Source: an uncultured Aeromicrobium sp.
Lineage (GTDB): Bacteria; Actinomycetota; Actinomycetes; Propionibacteriales; Nocardioidaceae
Assembly: GCF_946221465.1 (NCBI RefSeq)
Contig: NZ_CAMJVP010000025.1
Coordinates: forward strand, 1-23,670
Reading direction: 5' to 3'
Length of the DNA stretch: 23,670 nucleotides
In this document: one piece after another, positions 23,525 to 23,670 of the stretch
Layout of the letters: each line of letters starts with the position of its first letter
Numbering within the stretch: position 1 is the first letter of the stretch
Translations under genes and position numbers: made by a program
The notes under the pieces: model-generated
Told to the model about the DNA's origin: nothing
The model's database searches: none
What the model saw: only the letters and a program-made list of their open reading frames with translations

Positions 23525-23670
23525 GTGAGCAACCCCATCGCCGATCCGTCGTCGGTGGACGACACCGCACCTCTGGTCGTTCGCACACGACGCATCGACG
23601 ATCCGGGCGATCTCCTCACTCTGCTCCCCCCCGACGGGGCCCTCGCCTGGGTGCACGGCGGTGACGGGCT
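23525..23670 (+). CDS. menF: Isochorismate synthase, N-terminal fragment (runs off window)
   Basis: Only the first 48 codons are inside the window. They read from GTG 23525, with PLVVRTRRIDDPGDLL and the segment PDGALAWVHGGDGL, which matches the N-terminus of actinobacterial isochorismate synthases (MenF/EntC family). The enzyme converts chorismate to isochorismate and commits it to menaquinone. The chorismate-binding catalytic domain lies beyond the edge, so function rests on this short match and on the divergent menG neighbour. A siderophore-type EntC cannot be excluded but is less likely beside menG. Confidence 0.75.
   Translation, partial: MSNPIADPSSVDDTAPLVVRTRRIDDPGDLLTLLPPDGALAWVHGGDG

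Overview
The window is GC-rich bacterial DNA (well above 60% GC by eye). It has the gene content and order of a high-GC Gram-positive actinobacterium, most likely a member of the Micrococcales, although the genus cannot be named from the sequence alone. The main evidence is a full 14-subunit type-I NADH dehydrogenase operon with actinobacterial C-terminal extensions on NuoE, NuoH and NuoJ, flanked by menaquinone genes. GTG starts are frequent, and several starts have no clear ribosome binding site.

Positions 1-2721 form a small redox block. The 3' part of a FAD-dependent oxidoreductase with a C-terminal Rieske [2Fe-2S] domain points towards a two-gene minus-strand unit. That unit encodes a haem-oxygenase-like candidate di-iron protein and, coupled by an ATGA overlap, a CDGSH [2Fe-2S] protein. 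Positions 2722-5928 hold a run of single genes: a secreted FKBP-type prolyl isomerase lipoprotein (+), a bidirectional terminator, tRNA-Tyr (-), the nucleotide-binding protein YajQ (+), a class I SAM methyltransferase (-) that overlaps yajQ tail to tail, and a RarD-like EamA transporter (+). A compact element of direct and inverted repeats (5939-6028) then separates the transporter from the next convergent unit.

Positions 6040-22499 on the minus strand are one long operon read from right to left: nuoA-B-C-D-E-F-G-H-I-J-K-L-M-N, then a long-chain polyprenyl diphosphate synthase. Almost every junction is a stop/start overlap of 1-8 bases. The operon builds the proton-pumping NADH:menaquinone oxidoreductase and, at its end, probably the enzyme that makes the isoprenoid tail of its quinone substrate. 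Upstream lie menG, which methylates demethylmenaquinone, and the divergent start of menF (isochorismate synthase, the first step of menaquinone head-group synthesis). The window therefore links quinone head, quinone methylation, quinone tail and the main quinone reductase.

No new defence system, CRISPR array or mobile element with a transposase was found. The most interesting points are regulatory and structural. The 296-base nuo leader carries a perfect CRP/GlxR-type palindrome, and an 11-base inverted repeat in it could sequester the nuoA ribosome binding site. NuoG has lost the cysteine ligands of cluster N7. The CDGSH/di-iron pair shows all six predicted metal ligands. The palindromic element at 5939-6028 has an unusual flipped-core layout.
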